From: an uncultured Planctomycetota bacterium | GTDB taxonomy: Bacteria; Planctomycetota; Phycisphaerae; SM23-33 | Assembly: GCA_903892515.1 (NCBI GenBank) | Contig: CAITIS010000005.1 | Coordinates: 1-63,754 of the forward strand | Reading direction: 5' to 3' | Length of the DNA stretch: 63,754 bases | Part shown: in pieces, positions 15,710 to 27,195 of the stretch | Layout: each line of letters starts with the position of its first letter | How positions within the stretch are numbered: position 1 is the first letter of the stretch | The notes under the pieces: model-generated | What the model saw: only the letters and a program-made list of their open reading frames with translations | Databases searched by the model: none | Told to the model about the DNA's origin: nothing | Program-made: the position numbers and the translations under genes

Positions 15710-18700
15710 TTACCACTTTCCGCCGAGGTACTCCTGGATGGTTCGGGCCTCGGGCGTGCCGGCGATGAGGGCGCTGATGGCCTCGACGACGGCTTCGGCG
15801 GCGGTGGCGGTCGTCACCAGCGGGATGCCGTGGGCGATGGCATTGATGCGGATGGCGGCCTCATCGGCACGCGGGCGTCTTCCGGAGGGCGTGTTGACGA
15901 TCAACTGAATCTCGCCGCTCTTGATCTTGTCCACCACGTCGGGACGGCTCTGGCCGGCCTTGCTGACGCGGCTGTTGGCCACGCGGTGGGCGTCGAGGAA
16001 CTTGCTGGTGCCCTCGGTGGCCCAGATGGCAAAGCCCATGGCCGCAAGACGGCGAATGGTCGGCAGGACGACCTGTTTGTCGCTGTCCTTGATGGACACG
16101 AAGGCCACGCCCTTGGTCGGCAGCCGCATACCCGCGGCGATCTGGCTCTTGGCGAACGCCAGCCCGAAATCGCGGTCGATGCCCATGACTTCGCCGGTGG
16201 ATTTCATCTCCGGCCCCAGCACGGTATCGACGCCCGGGAAGCGGTTGAACGGGAAGACCGACTCCTTGATGCCCACGTGCGACAGGGCCTTGCGCGGCTT
16301 GTCCAGCCCCATCGACGCCAGCGTTTCGCCCATCATGATTCGCGTGGCCACCTTGGCAATGGGCACGCCCGTGACCTTGCTGACGAAGGGCACGGTTCGG
16401 CTGGCGCGGGGATTTACTTCCAGCACGTACAGCTCCCGGCCTTGCACGGCCGCAAACTGCACGTTCATCAGACCCTTGACGTCGAGTTCCAGCGCCATCG
16501 CCCGCGTGGCACGCGTGATCTCGTCCAGCACGTCGCGGCGGAGCTTGTGCGGCGGCAGCACCATGGCCGCATCGCCCGAGTGCACGCCGGCGTATTCGAT
16601 GTGCTCCAGAATGCCGGCGATGTACACGTCCTTGCCGTCGCAGACCGCGTCGACGTCGAGTTCGACGGCCTCTTCGAGGAACTTGTCAATCAGCACGGCC
16701 GCGCCGTCGGAGGCCTCCAATGCGTAGCCGGCGAATTTCTTCAGCTCTTCGGAGCTGAAGATGATTTCCATCGCTCTTCCGCCCAGCACGTACGATGGCC
16801 GGACCATGACGGGATAGCCTATCTTCTCGGCCTCGACAACGGCTTCGGCAATCGAAGCGGCCATGGCGTTGCGCGGCTGGCGCAGGCCCAGTTTCTTGAT
16901 CATGGCCGAGAACTGCTCGCGGTCCTCGGCCTGAGCGATGGACGAGGGGCTGGTGCCCAGGATCGGCACGCCGGCCTTGGCCAGACCGGCCGCCAGGTTC
17001 AGCGGCGTCTGCCCGCCGAATTGAACGATGAGGCCCAGCGGCTTTTCGCGGGCGACGATCTCCAGCACATCCTCCAGCGTCAGCGGCTCAAAATACAGCC
17101 GGTCGGAAGTGTCGTAATCGGTGGAGACGGTCTCGGGGTTGCAGTTGACCATGATGCTGGTCGTGCCCAGTTCCCGCAACGCCTGCGAGGCATGCACGCA
17201 GCAGTAGTCGAATTCCAGCCCCTGGCCGATGCGATTGGGCCCGCCGCCCAAGATCATCACGCCGGGCTTCTCGCTGCCGCGTGTTTCGTCCTCGCGCTCG
17301 TAGGTCGAATAGTAGTAGGGGGTGAAGGCCTCGAACTCGCCGCCGCACGTGTCCACGAGCTTAAAGACCGGAACGATGCCGGTCTCGTGACGCCGCTGCC
17401 GGATGGCCTCGGCGGTGCTCTTGGTCAGGTATGCCAACTGCACGTCGGAGAAGCCCAGTGTTTTGGCCTGACGCAGTTCCTCGTCGGAGAGAGCCGGCTT
17501 CTTGCCGAGTTCTGCTTCGGCCTCGACGATCTCCGAAACGTTGTTCAGGAACCACGGATCGATGCCCGTCAGTTCGAAGATGTCCTGCACGCTCAGGCCG
17601 CGCTGGAAGGCCAGGCGGATGTAGTACAGCCGTTCGGAGTTGGGCGTGGCCAGCTTCTGGCGGATGGCGCCCATGTCGTACTCTTCTGCCGGCCGATCCC
17701 GCCCGTCGGCGCCCAGCCCGGCACGCTTGATCTCCAGCCCGCGCAGGGCCTTTTGCAGCGACTCCTTGAACGTTCGCCCGATGGCCATGACCTCGCCCAC
17801 GCTCTTCATGCTGATGGTCAGGCTGTCCTGGGCGTCGGGGAACTTTTCAAAGGTGAAGCGCGGAATCTTGACCACGCAGTAGTCGATGGTGGGCTCAAAA
17901 CACGCCGGCGTCTGCTTGGTGATGTCGTTGGCGATCTCGTCCAGCGTCATGCCGATGGCCACCTTGGCGGCAATCTTGGCGATGGGGAAGCCGGTCGCCT
18001 TCGATGCCAGGGCCGAGGAGCGGCTGACGCGCGGATTCATCTCGATGGCGACCATTCGGCCAGTCTTGGGATGCACCGCGAACTGGATATTGCAGCCGCC
18101 GGTCTCCACGCCGATGGCGCGGATGATCTTCAGCGAGTCGTTGCGCATGGCCTGGTATTCGCGATCGGTCAGCGTCTGAATCGGCGCCACCGTGATCGAG
18201 TCGCCGGTGTGCACGCCCATCGGGTCGAAATTCTCGATGGAGCAGATGATGACGGCGTTGTTCTTGGTGTCGCGCATCACCTCGAGCTCGAATTCCTTCC
18301 AGCCCATAACCGACTCTTCCAGCAGCACGGTGTGGACGGGGGAAAGCTCCAGCCCGATGGCGACCTGACGCTCAAATTCCTCGCGATTGTATGCCACCGA
18401 GCCGCCCGTGCCCGCCAATGTGAAGGACGGCCGGATGACGATAGGCAGCCCAAGGTGGACCAGCGCCTCGCGGGCCTGGACCATGTTGCCGACCTGCTCG
18501 CTCTTGAGCACTTCCACGCCCACGGCCGAAACGGTGGCCTTGAAGGCGTCGCGGTCCTCGGCGCGGTGGATGACTTCGGCGGTCGCGCCGATCATCTCCA
18601 CGTGGTACTTGGCCAGCAGGCCTGATTCATGCGCCTCGACCGCCAGGTTCAGGGCGGTCTGCCCGCCCAGCGTCGGCAGCAGGGCGTGGATCTGTTCCCG

Positions 18701-18937
18701 CTTGAAAATCGACTCGAGCATCTCCAGCGTGATGGGCTCGATGTACGTCCGCGCCGCCATCTCCGGGTCGGTCATGATGGTGGCCGGATTGCTGTTGAGC
18801 AAGATGACCCGGTAGCCTTCCTCGCGCAGGGCCTTGCACGCCTGCACGCCGGAGTAGTCGAATTCGCACGCCTGCCCGATGACGATGGGGCCGGCGCCGA
18901 TGATGAGGATGTTCTGGATGTCAGTTCGCTTAGGCAC
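15710..18937 (-). CDS. carB: Carbamoyl-phosphate synthase large subunit
   Basis: 1075 residues, the full two-ATP-grasp length. N-terminal [22 protein letters not shown], first grasp domain with [11 protein letters not shown], second half beginning [19 protein letters not shown], and the C-terminal MGS-like allosteric domain ([14 protein letters not shown]) ending EYLGGKW. It makes carbamoyl phosphate from bicarbonate, ATP and the ammonia delivered by CarA. The start is GTG 18935-18937, directly after the TAA of the HEPN gene. Its Shine-Dalgarno (GGAAAA) therefore lies inside that gene, implying translational coupling. carA is at the far end of this gene group, 8 kb upstream. Confidence 0.97.
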   Translation of the reverse strand: MPKRTDIQNILIIGAGPIVIGQACEFDYSGVQACKALREEGYRVILLNSNPATIMTDPEMAARTYIEPITLEMLESIFKREQIHALLPTLGGQTALNLAVEAHESGLLAKYHVEMIGATAEVIHRAEDRDAFKATVSAVGVEVLKSEQVGNMVQAREALVHLGLPIVIRPSFTLAGTGGSVAYNREEFERQVAIGLELSPVHTVLLEESVMGWKEFELEVMRDTKNNAVIICSIENFDPMGVHTGDSITVAPIQTLTDREYQAMRNDSLKIIRAIGVETGGCNIQFAVHPKTGRMVAIEMNPRVSRSSALASKATGFPIAKIAAKVAIGMTLDEIANDITKQTPACFEPTIDYCVVKIPRFTFEKFPDAQDSLTISMKSVGEVMAIGRTFKESLQKALRGLEIKRAGLGADGRDRPAEEYDMGAIRQKLATPNSERLYYIRLAFQRGLSVQDIFELTGIDPWFLNNVSEIVEAEAELGKKPALSDEELRQAKTLGFSDVQLAYLTKSTAEAIRQRRHETGIVPVFKLVDTCGGEFEAFTPYYYSTYEREDETRGSEKPGVMILGGGPNRIGQGLEFDYCCVHASQALRELGTTSIMVNCNPETVSTDYDTSDRLYFEPLTLEDVLEIVAREKPLGLIVQFGGQTPLNLAAGLAKAGVPILGTSPSSIAQAEDREQFSAMIKKLGLRQPRNAMAASIAEAVVEAEKIGYPVMVRPSYVLGGRAMEIIFSSEELKKFAGYALEASDGAAVLIDKFLEEAVELDVDAVCDGKDVYIAGILEHIEYAGVHSGDAAMVLPPHKLRRDVLDEITRATRAMALELDVKGLMNVQFAAVQGRELYVLEVNPRASRTVPFVSKVTGVPIAKVATRIMMGETLASMGLDKPRKALSHVGIKESVFPFNRFPGVDTVLGPEMKSTGEVMGIDRDFGLAFAKSQIAAGMRLPTKGVAFVSIKDSDKQVVLPTIRRLAAMGFAIWATEGTSKFLDAHRVANSRVSKAGQSRPDVVDKIKSGEIQLIVNTPSGRRPRADEAAIRINAIAHGIPLVTTATAAEAVVEAISALIAGTPEARTIQEYLGGKW

Positions 18938-19507
18938 TTATTTTCCTTCAACCGTCTGGGGTTGGAGAAGTATACCAAGCGATGATAAAAGGTCCACAAC
19001 CATGCTGTAGATGTCCAACGGTGAGTAGTCGTGACCGAGCCTGGGCTCGTAATACCGTCCGTGTGCCAGCCAGTGCCGCAGGTTCAAGGCGCCGGAAAAA
19101 TCGCCGATGGCGCTTCGGGTCGGCGCGTCGTGAGCTTCGGCTTTCCACGAGGCGAGAATGTGCTCTTCAAGGCCTACTCCGTTGCCCTGATGCTGGTACA
19201 GACGGCGAAATGCTCTCGACAAGGGATCCTTCCTGCGCTTGTACACACGGTCCAGATAGTCCAGTCGGATCGCCGCCTCGGCGGCAGCCATCAGATCCAG
19301 CATGGCTGCGTCGTCCAGTTCGTCAAAGAAATCATCCACCTCATCAAGCGACAGTCCATCCAGCGATGGGTATGGGGCTGGGGTGCCCCGCCGGATCGAC
19401 TCAATAACGCGTCCCTTGCACTGAGATGAGATTGTGGATTGCACCTCGTACCAATCCCAAACCTGCTGAACCGTCTTCTCCAGACCAGATAACGAGACTC
19501 GTTTCAT
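18938..19507 (-). CDS. HEPN-domain protein, candidate RNase toxin
   Basis: 189 residues, all-alpha. The C-terminal half contains LRHWLAHGRYY: Arg144 and His149 give the R-x4-H catalytic signature of HEPN ribonucleases, followed by the usual aromatic residues. The acidic helix DEVDDFFDELDDAAML lies upstream. It resembles the RiboL-PSP or MAE-type HEPN families by recollection. It overlaps the preceding gene by ATGA, so the two form a bicistronic unit as in toxin-antitoxin or defence pairs. Its TAA touches the GTG of carB. G+C looks slightly lower than in carB. Membership in a toxin-antitoxin system is inference. Confidence 0.7.
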   Translation of the reverse strand: MKRVSLSGLEKTVQQVWDWYEVQSTISSQCKGRVIESIRRGTPAPYPSLDGLSLDEVDDFFDELDDAAMLDLMAAAEAAIRLDYLDRVYKRRKDPLSRAFRRLYQHQGNGVGLEEHILASWKAEAHDAPTRSAIGDFSGALNLRHWLAHGRYYEPRLGHDYSPLDIYSMVVDLLSSLGILLQPQTVEGK

Positions 19508-19953
19508 TGCCGCATGACGCTCCTAAGAGCATCCAACAACGAGTCCTCATCCAGCGGCATTACCTTGAGGGTCGGAGTTCGCGATGCGACCAGTCCCCAT
19601 CTCGCCCCCGGCTGCACCACGAGCATTCGCTGCCCCATCTCGCCGACGAGATCGACGCGGCCGGCAGCTCCCACGATATTCATGCCCTTCGGTACGAACT
19701 CAACCCGCTCATCGCCGACCCGGAGCACGAGAACGGTCGCATCATACGGGCCGACAAACTTGTCATTCACTCGGATGGTTTCTGCATCAGCTTTCATGAG
19801 CCCCTCGCCTCTGGGCGCGGCCAGCAAATTCAGAATCTCCGCATGAAGCGAACTAAGAGCACGCAGATACTCATCAAGGCGCGCTTGCCAGTTAACATCG
19901 GATTGCTTTTGGCTCTTTTGGCGGAAGAAGTCCTGTAGTTGCTCTTTTCCCAT
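19504..19953 (-). CDS. Partner protein of the HEPN gene, function unknown
   Basis: 149 residues. ATG 19951-19953 is preferred over a GTG three codons earlier because GAGGAG lies 9 bases before it. The N terminus is helical and charged (KEQLQDFFRQKSQKQSD). The rest is beta-rich with regularly spaced glycines: VEFVPKGMNIVGAAGRVDLVG, RMLVVQPG, WGLVASRTPTLKVMPLDEDS. This looks like a compact beta domain rather than a DNA-binding fold; I do not recognise the family with certainty. It ends in a 4-base overlap with the HEPN gene. It could be an antitoxin, sensor or activator of that protein. Confidence 0.65.
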   Translation of the reverse strand: MGKEQLQDFFRQKSQKQSDVNWQARLDEYLRALSSLHAEILNLLAAPRGEGLMKADAETIRVNDKFVGPYDATVLVLRVGDERVEFVPKGMNIVGAAGRVDLVGEMGQRMLVVQPGARWGLVASRTPTLKVMPLDEDSLLDALRSVMRQ

Positions 19954-20013
19954 GGCGGTCACTCCTCGTCTACTTCACTCTATCACTTGCCGCGACAACG
20001 GGGCAACGAATCG

Positions 20014-21639
20014 CTATGGAACATTTACGGCCTTGCGCTGAGTTTCGGCGGCCTTGACCGTCGAGGCGATGAACCCGGCGAACAGGGGATGCGGATTGAT
20101 CGGGGTCGAGCGGAATTCCGGGTGGAACTGCGTCGCCAGGAAGAACGGGTGGTCGGACAGCTCGATCATCTCGACCAGTTCGCCGTCGGGGCTTATGCCC
20201 GAGAAGGTCATGCCCTTCTGCTGGAACAACTCGCGGTAGCGATTGTTGAACTCGTAGCGATGGCGATGCCGCTCGCGGATCTCCACAGCCTGGTACAACT
20301 CGTGGGCACGCGTGCCGGGCTGAATGCGGCAAGGCCAGGCGCCCAGACGCATGGTGGCGCCCTTGTCGGTGACCTTCTTCTGCGAGTCCATCAGGTCAAT
20401 GACGGGGTGCTGGCAGTCGGGGCGATTCTCGGCCGTGTCGGCGTCGGAGAGGCCGCAGACGTTCCGGGCGAATTCGATGCACGCCGTCTGCATGCCCAGG
20501 CACAGGCCCAGGAAGGGTATGCGGTTCTCGCGGGCGAAGCGGGTGGCCTGGATCTTGCCTTCCACGCCCCGCAGCCCAAAGCCGCCGGGGACCAGGATGC
20601 CGTCGAGCCCGGCCAAGAGCTGCTCGGCGCCGCGGTTCTCGATCTCCTCGGCCATGACGCGCTGCACTTCGACCTTGCACTTGCTGGCGATGCCGGCATG
20701 GTCGATGGATTCGTAGATGCTTTTGTACGCGTCCTGTAATTCGCTGTACTTGCCCACCACGGCAATCTTGACGCGATGAAGCGGGTTGCGAATCGTGTCG
20801 ATCATCGTGGGCCATTGCCCGAGCTTCAGCGGGCCGGCCTCCAGCCGGAGGCGATCGACGATTTCCTGGTCGAGTTCCTGGCGGACGAATTGCAGCGGCA
20901 CTTCGTAGATCGTGTCCTTGACGTCGGGCTCTTCGATGACGCAGCGGCGTTCCACCGAGGTGAAGAGCGAAATCTTCTGCTTGAGCGATTCGGCCAGCGG
21001 CTTCTCGCAGCGGCAGACCAGCACGTCGGGGGTGATGCCGATCTCGCGCAGCTTCTGCACGCTGTGCTGGGTGGGCTTGGTCTTGATCTCGCCGGCGGCC
21101 CGGACCGATACGATCAGCGTCACGTGCACGTACATGGCGTTAGTCCGGCCTTCTTCCAGGCCGAATTGCCGGATGGCTTCCAGGAAGGGCAGGCCTTCGA
21201 TGTCGCCGACCGTGCCGCCCAGCTCGGTGATGACGACGTCATTGCCCTCCTCCAGCGAGCGAATGGCGGCCTTGATTTCGTCGGTGACGTGCGGCACGAC
21301 CTGCACCGTGCCGCCCAGGTAGTCGCCGCGGCGCTCCTTGGCGATGACGGTGCTGTAGATCTTGCCGCTGGTGAAGTTGCTGAACTTCGTGGTGGGAATG
21401 CCGGTGAAGCGCTCGTAGTGGCCCAGGTCCAGGTCGGTCTCGGCCCCGTCGTCTGTGACGTAGGTCTCGCCGTGCTGATACGGGTTCATCGTGCCCGGGT
21501 CGACGTTGAGGTACGGGTCAAATTTCTGGATGGCAACCTTCAGCCCGCGGCAGCCCAGCAGCATGCCCAGCGAAGCGGCGGTGATGCCTTTGCCCAGCGA
21601 ACTGACCACGCCTCCAGTAACGAAAATGTGCTTAGCCAT
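20014..21639 (-). CDS. pyrG: CTP synthase
   Basis: 541 residues. N-terminal synthetase domain: [18 protein letters not shown] (P-loop) and [33 protein letters not shown] region. C-terminal class I glutaminase: GLCLGMQ nucleophile Cys, and FHPEFRSTP with His and Glu. It converts UTP to CTP with glutamine nitrogen. The start has GAGG 8 bases upstream. It stands between the HEPN pair and the restriction-modification genes, same strand. Confidence 0.97.
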   Translation of the reverse strand: MAKHIFVTGGVVSSLGKGITAASLGMLLGCRGLKVAIQKFDPYLNVDPGTMNPYQHGETYVTDDGAETDLDLGHYERFTGIPTTKFSNFTSGKIYSTVIAKERRGDYLGGTVQVVPHVTDEIKAAIRSLEEGNDVVITELGGTVGDIEGLPFLEAIRQFGLEEGRTNAMYVHVTLIVSVRAAGEIKTKPTQHSVQKLREIGITPDVLVCRCEKPLAESLKQKISLFTSVERRCVIEEPDVKDTIYEVPLQFVRQELDQEIVDRLRLEAGPLKLGQWPTMIDTIRNPLHRVKIAVVGKYSELQDAYKSIYESIDHAGIASKCKVEVQRVMAEEIENRGAEQLLAGLDGILVPGGFGLRGVEGKIQATRFARENRIPFLGLCLGMQTACIEFARNVCGLSDADTAENRPDCQHPVIDLMDSQKKVTDKGATMRLGAWPCRIQPGTRAHELYQAVEIRERHRHRYEFNNRYRELFQQKGMTFSGISPDGELVEMIELSDHPFFLATQFHPEFRSTPINPHPLFAGFIASTVKAAETQRKAVNVP

Positions 21640-21678
21640 GTCTTGGTCCTCGCGCGGCTATAGTTTTCAAAAAGATAA

Positions 21679-22401
21679 TCATCGTGTTTGAATCGCTCGT
21701 TCCAGAAGGCGTTTGACATAATCCGGTAACGGCGTGCCATAGGAGTCCGCGATCTGTTTCAGGGCGTCATGAGTCTTGACTTCATCTCCGGCGAACGTCA
21801 GGTCGAGCCTTCGTATCTGCCTGCCGGCGATGTGGGTATATCCTGACGGGACGGCCCAATAGCAGGACATGCAGATTTTGGAATCTTTCTTACTCAGGAA
21901 GTTAAAGCAGTTTTCACAGGACCAGGACTTTGCTCGATTACACGACCTGCACACGAGCATGAATTCTTGAGCGAGCATCTCCTTGGGTTCGCCGCCTATC
22001 TCGTACGGAATAGCGTGGTCGATTTGAAGAGACCGTGACTCGAGCTTCAGCAAGCAGAAACTGCACATCTCCCCTCGCAAAGCTACCAAGTCGTCCTTGA
22101 AACGCTTGGGAAAACGAAGACGGCCATGCTTGTGAACGTTAATCTCACCGGAATAATCGATTGAGTAACAAGCGATCTTGCGTCCGTTTTTGCCGGATAC
22201 CCGTTGCGATAGGATCGCGACGCCCTGCTCCTGCAGGTCTTGTTTGGCCCTTCGGGGGTCGGTGTAATCGTAAAGCTCACGCAATTGCTCCGTTGTCACA
22301 CTGCCATGCTCGAGGATGTGCTTCAGAACCAATCTCGGGCGCTTACCGAGCGAATCAAGCATTGCGCGAAGCTGTGATGACGAATCTTTCTTAGCACTCA
22401 T
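21679..22401 (-). CDS. HNH endonuclease, likely the restriction enzyme of a type II system
   Basis: 240 residues. The N-terminal region (about 15-75) looks like a winged helix (KHILEHGSVTTEQLRELYDY). The centre carries CSFCLLK, LQIDHAIPYEIGGE (His of HNH) and LVCRSCNRAKSWSCENC (Asn and zinc cysteines), with a further CMSC. This is an HNH nuclease with structural zinc. It starts inside the last codons of the Dam-class methylase (ATGA overlap), the classical layout of a type II restriction-modification operon. G+C is clearly lower than in neighbours (a sampled line is about 48% against above 60% in carB), a sign of transfer. Target sequence unknown. Confidence 0.8.
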   Translation of the reverse strand: MSAKKDSSSQLRAMLDSLGKRPRLVLKHILEHGSVTTEQLRELYDYTDPRRAKQDLQEQGVAILSQRVSGKNGRKIACYSIDYSGEINVHKHGRLRFPKRFKDDLVALRGEMCSFCLLKLESRSLQIDHAIPYEIGGEPKEMLAQEFMLVCRSCNRAKSWSCENCFNFLSKKDSKICMSCYWAVPSGYTHIAGRQIRRLDLTFAGDEVKTHDALKQIADSYGTPLPDYVKRLLERAIQTR

Positions 22402-23306
22402 AAAGCGTTCTCAAACAACGGAAGGTTGCCATCTTCCATGATGTTTTTCGGGACAGTTGGGAGCTTACACACGAGGCTGTGGGAAAAATAGACAGATTCC
22501 ACGGTCACACTGGATCGTCCTAACAACGTCTCCGTCGAGGATCGCCCTGCAACAACTTCAAACCTTGTTAAGTCCAACCTTGCCGGCAATGTTTCTCCGT
22601 GGAGCTTCTCGCCGGTTTGGCCATCGTAACTCACAATGTAAGGGACTTTCCGTCTATTCAATTCGGCCAGCGAATCCGAGAATTCCTCGATCGACAAACC
22701 GCTAATGTATCTTTGGTCGCGTTCCCTACTGACCCCTTGGTACGGCGGGTCCATGTACACTAAGTCCTTTGGGCCGGCATCTTGGATCGCTTCCCGGTAG
22801 TCGCAGGCCCTCACGCATGCACGCCCTTTCAAAAGCCGGGCGGCGCCGAGGACGCTTTCTCGCACTCTTTCAGGGTTTGTGCCCTTCCGCCTATGGTCAG
22901 GACTATTATTGAACTCGCCCTTACGGTTGTATCGAACCGCCGCCTTTGTGCAGCGAGCGAGCAGAAACAGGAAGTGGTGAGGCTTGTGAGTTCTGTTGAA
23001 CTCCGCTCTGATTTCGTTGAAGAACTCCGCCTCTCTCCCATGCTGCTGTTGCCACAGGCGCTCGTAATCGTTTACGAGGGATTCAGGGCTCTCTATGATC
23101 GCATTCCAGAGCGTCATAAGGGGAGCATTGATGTCACTCAGTTGAAAGGATGATGCGCTTTCGCAATGCGACGCCGCTAACGTGACCGCTGCCGAACCGG
23201 CAAACGGCTCGAAGAGCGTTCCGATTCTCTTTGGGAAGAAGTGAAGGAGCGATTTGGCAATCCATCGCTTGCTGCCCTGATACGGTATTGGATGTGGCAA
23301 CCTCAT
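22398..23306 (-). CDS. Adenine-specific DNA methyltransferase, Dam/D12 class
   Basis: 302 residues. Motif X/N-terminal PYQGSKRWIAKSLL, motif I FEPFAGSAAVTLA (SAM binding), and catalytic motif IV DPPYQG with Asp-Pro-Pro-Tyr make it an alpha-class N6-adenine methylase. The start has TAGGAG upstream. It lies 9 bp behind hisF and overlaps the HNH nuclease gene, so the methylase is translated first, as protection requires. Lower G+C than the host genes on either side. Confidence 0.88.
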   Translation of the reverse strand: MRLPHPIPYQGSKRWIAKSLLHFFPKRIGTLFEPFAGSAAVTLAASHCESASSFQLSDINAPLMTLWNAIIESPESLVNDYERLWQQQHGREAEFFNEIRAEFNRTHKPHHFLFLLARCTKAAVRYNRKGEFNNSPDHRRKGTNPERVRESVLGAARLLKGRACVRACDYREAIQDAGPKDLVYMDPPYQGVSRERDQRYISGLSIEEFSDSLAELNRRKVPYIVSYDGQTGEKLHGETLPARLDLTRFEVVAGRSSTETLLGRSSVTVESVYFSHSLVCKLPTVPKNIMEDGNLPLFENAL

Positions 23307-23315
23307 TTGGGTCTC

Positions 23316-24071
23316 CTACACTCTCACCGGCACGCCGTGCTGGTGGAGATACTCCTTCACCTGGGCGATGCTGTATTGCCCGTAGTGAAAGATGGACGCC
23401 GCCAAGGCCGCATCGGCCTTGCCTTCGGTCAGGACGCGGCAGATGTCTTCGGGCCCGCCGGCCCCGCCCGAGGCGATGACCGGAATGCCCACCGCATCGG
23501 CCACCTTGGCCGTCAGCGTCATGTCATAGCCGCTCTTGTGGCCGTCGGCGTCGATGCTCGTCAGCAGAATCTCGCCCGCGCCGATGCGTTCGACTTCCTG
23601 GGCCCATGCGATGGCGTCCAGCCCGGTCGGCTTGGTGCCGGCGTTGATGTAGACTTCCCAATGATCGCCGCTCTTCTTGGCGTCGATGGCGACCACGACG
23701 GCCTGGTTGCCGAAGGCCTCAGCGCCTTGGCGGATCAAGTCCTTATTCGTCACTGCCGCTGAGTTGATGGAGATTTTCTCGGCGCCGGCTTGCAGCAGGG
23801 CCTTGATGTCGTCGAGCTCGCGGATGCCGCCGCCAATCGTGTACGGGATGAACACCGCCCGGCCCACGGCCGCCGCCAACTCGCGGACGGTCTGACGCGC
23901 GTCCAGCGTGGCGGTAATGTCGAGGAAGACCAGTTCGTCGGCCCCGGCCTCGCTGTACAACTTGCCGGCCTGAACCGGGTCGCCGGCGTCCTGCAAATTG
24001 ACGAACGACCGGCCCTTGACCACTCGGCCATTCTTCACGTCCAGACACGGGATGATTCGCTTCGCTAACAT
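23316..24071 (-). CDS. hisF: Imidazole glycerol phosphate synthase cyclase subunit
   Basis: 251 residues, TIM barrel. [16 protein letters not shown] carries the catalytic Asp, [13 protein letters not shown] the first phosphate side, and [12 protein letters not shown] the C-terminal phosphate loop. It forms IGP and AICAR from PRFAR using ammonia from HisH. hisH is upstream on the same strand, separated by a GxxExxY gene. Confidence 0.96.
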   Translation of the reverse strand: MLAKRIIPCLDVKNGRVVKGRSFVNLQDAGDPVQAGKLYSEAGADELVFLDITATLDARQTVRELAAAVGRAVFIPYTIGGGIRELDDIKALLQAGAEKISINSAAVTNKDLIRQGAEAFGNQAVVVAIDAKKSGDHWEVYINAGTKPTGLDAIAWAQEVERIGAGEILLTSIDADGHKSGYDMTLTAKVADAVGIPVIASGGAGGPEDICRVLTEGKADAALAASIFHYGQYSIAQVKEYLHQHGVPVRV

Positions 24072-24205
24072 TCAAAAGACCTTAACCACGGAGGACACGG
24101 AGACCACGGAGAACAGCAAGCAGATCATCTTTCGAAAGCCATTCGGAGGTTGTGTTCTGCCGCTCTTCACTGGCGTTCTCCAATGCCGCGTCAACAACGA
24201 TTAGA

Positions 24206-24670
24206 CTAAAGGACAACACGTTTCAGGCCCTTCTTCAGCAATTCCGCGCGGAAGTTTATCAGCAGGCCAAGCCGGCATCCGGTTGTGCGCAGGTAGCTCA
24301 TCAACTGGGCTTCGTGGATTGGCAGCAGAGCGTCCACTGTCTTCAACTCCACGATCACGCCCGGCTCCACGCGTATGTCCAGTCTTTGCCCGTCGATTCG
24401 CAGATCCTTGTACAGAACTGTTATCGCAACTTCTTCTTGCACGCTCAGGCCACGCAATCGCATCTCGTGCATCAGTGCCTTGCGATAAATCGATTCGAGA
24501 AAGCCAGGCCCCAGGCGCCGATGAACCTCGATCGCAGCGGCAATGATTTCGCTGCTGGCCCGGTCCAGTTCGGCAGGGACGGTGCTTGGCACGCGGTTCA
24601 GCGGACGCCACGTCCCGGCACTTCCGGCCACCGTGTTGTCTTCTTTGCCGCTGTGCTCTTGGTCGCCCAT
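24206..24670 (-). CDS. GxxExxY family protein (PD-(D/E)XK nuclease-like, function unknown)
   Basis: 154 residues. Contains the family signature LGPGFLESIYRKAL (G-x-x-E-x-x-Y), an EVAIT strand, and DIRVEPGVIVELKTVD, where Asp and E-x-K match a PD-(D/E)XK-type active site. It ends INFRAELLKKGLKR, typical of the family. About 30 extra N-terminal residues may mean a later true start. It sits between hisH and hisF, which normally work as one complex. Such genes are common as single insertions in planctomycete and verrucomicrobial chromosomes, and their role is unknown. Confidence 0.82.
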   Translation of the reverse strand: MGDQEHSGKEDNTVAGSAGTWRPLNRVPSTVPAELDRASSEIIAAAIEVHRRLGPGFLESIYRKALMHEMRLRGLSVQEEVAITVLYKDLRIDGQRLDIRVEPGVIVELKTVDALLPIHEAQLMSYLRTTGCRLGLLINFRAELLKKGLKRVVL

Positions 24671-24725
24671 CTCTTCTTGCCTTTTGCCTTCTCTATCTCT
24701 TGTCTTTCTCCGTGCTCTCCGTGGT

Positions 24726-25334
24726 TCAAGTCTTTCGACCCAGCCGGCAGAAGTTTGCCAGCATGGCCAGGCCCACCGGGCCGGACTTCTCCGGGTGGTA
24801 CTGCGTGCCGAAGACCGAGCCCGACTGCACGGTCGAGGCGTACTTGCCGCCGTACTCGGTCACGCCGATGGCTGCGGACGGTTCCGTCGGCCGGCAGAAG
24901 TACGAGTGCGCGAAGTAGAAGTACGCGCCGTCGGCCACGCCTTCAAACAGCGGGCTCTTGGCCGCCTGCTCGACCTGGTTCCAGCCCATGTGCGGCACGG
25001 TCAGGCCTTCTGCGAATCGGACGACTTCGCCGGGCACGATGTCGAGCCCCAGGTGCAGGCCGTGCTCGCTGCTGGTCGTAAAGAGCAACTGCATGCCCAG
25101 GCAGATGCCCAGGAACGGCTTTTGCCTGGCCACGGCGCGAATGGGCTCGACCAGCTTGAGCCGGCGGAGATTCTCCATGGCCTCGCCGAAAGCCCCGACG
25201 CCCGGCAGAATGACCGCATCGGCCGACTCCAGCGGCCCGGCCTGATCGGTCAGCTCCGATGCCACGCCCAGACGGTCCAACGCGTATTTCACGCTCCGCA
25301 GATTGCCCAGGCCATAATCGATAATCGCAATCAT
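24726..25334 (-). CDS. hisH: Imidazole glycerol phosphate synthase glutaminase subunit
   Basis: 202 residues, class I glutamine amidotransferase. IIDYGLGNLRSVKYAL at the start, GICLGMQLLF with nucleophile Cys, and TQYHPEKSG with His and Glu. It supplies ammonia to HisF. The spacer from guaA is 180 bp. Confidence 0.96.
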   Translation of the reverse strand: MIAIIDYGLGNLRSVKYALDRLGVASELTDQAGPLESADAVILPGVGAFGEAMENLRRLKLVEPIRAVARQKPFLGICLGMQLLFTTSSEHGLHLGLDIVPGEVVRFAEGLTVPHMGWNQVEQAAKSPLFEGVADGAYFYFAHSYFCRPTEPSAAIGVTEYGGKYASTVQSGSVFGTQYHPEKSGPVGLAMLANFCRLGRKT

Positions 25335-25513
25335 TTCAAAATCTCTTCACCACGGAGGACACGGAGAAAGGCGAGACCGGATATCTGATATCAGATATTG
25401 GGAAAGACACGCCGGCAGCACCGACCGTCTTTCCTGATATCTAATATCCAATATCAAATATCGCCTCTGTCGCCTTCTCTCTGCGTTCTCCGCGTCCTCT
25501 GCGGTGATCCGTT

Positions 25514-27049
<1,536 letters not shown>

Positions 27050-27059
27050 TGGTTCATGT

Positions 27060-27190
27060 TTGGGAATCGGGAATCCGGAATCGGGAATCGGGAATCCGGA
27101 AAAGCCATTCTCGCTCATGGCTTTCCACGGCCAGCTCCACCGCATTATCCGGTGCCCGGTTTTCCCGATTCCCGCTTCCCGAATCCCGTC
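27060..27190. repeat. GGGAATC/CGGAATC heptad repeat tracts
   Basis: Runs of 7-base units alternating GGGAATC and CGGAATC (27062-27104), then the complementary orientation (CCCGATTCCCG, 27163-27185), between guaA and carA. The same units recur at 29357-29510, 32130-32165 and 37250-37442. Confidence 0.75.
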
Positions 27191-27195
27191 TCTTC

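Noticed and set aside
27050..27145. Longer GuaA N terminus
   Set aside because: The extension translates the intergenic GGAATC heptads, and GuaA families start at the [10 protein letters not shown] strand.
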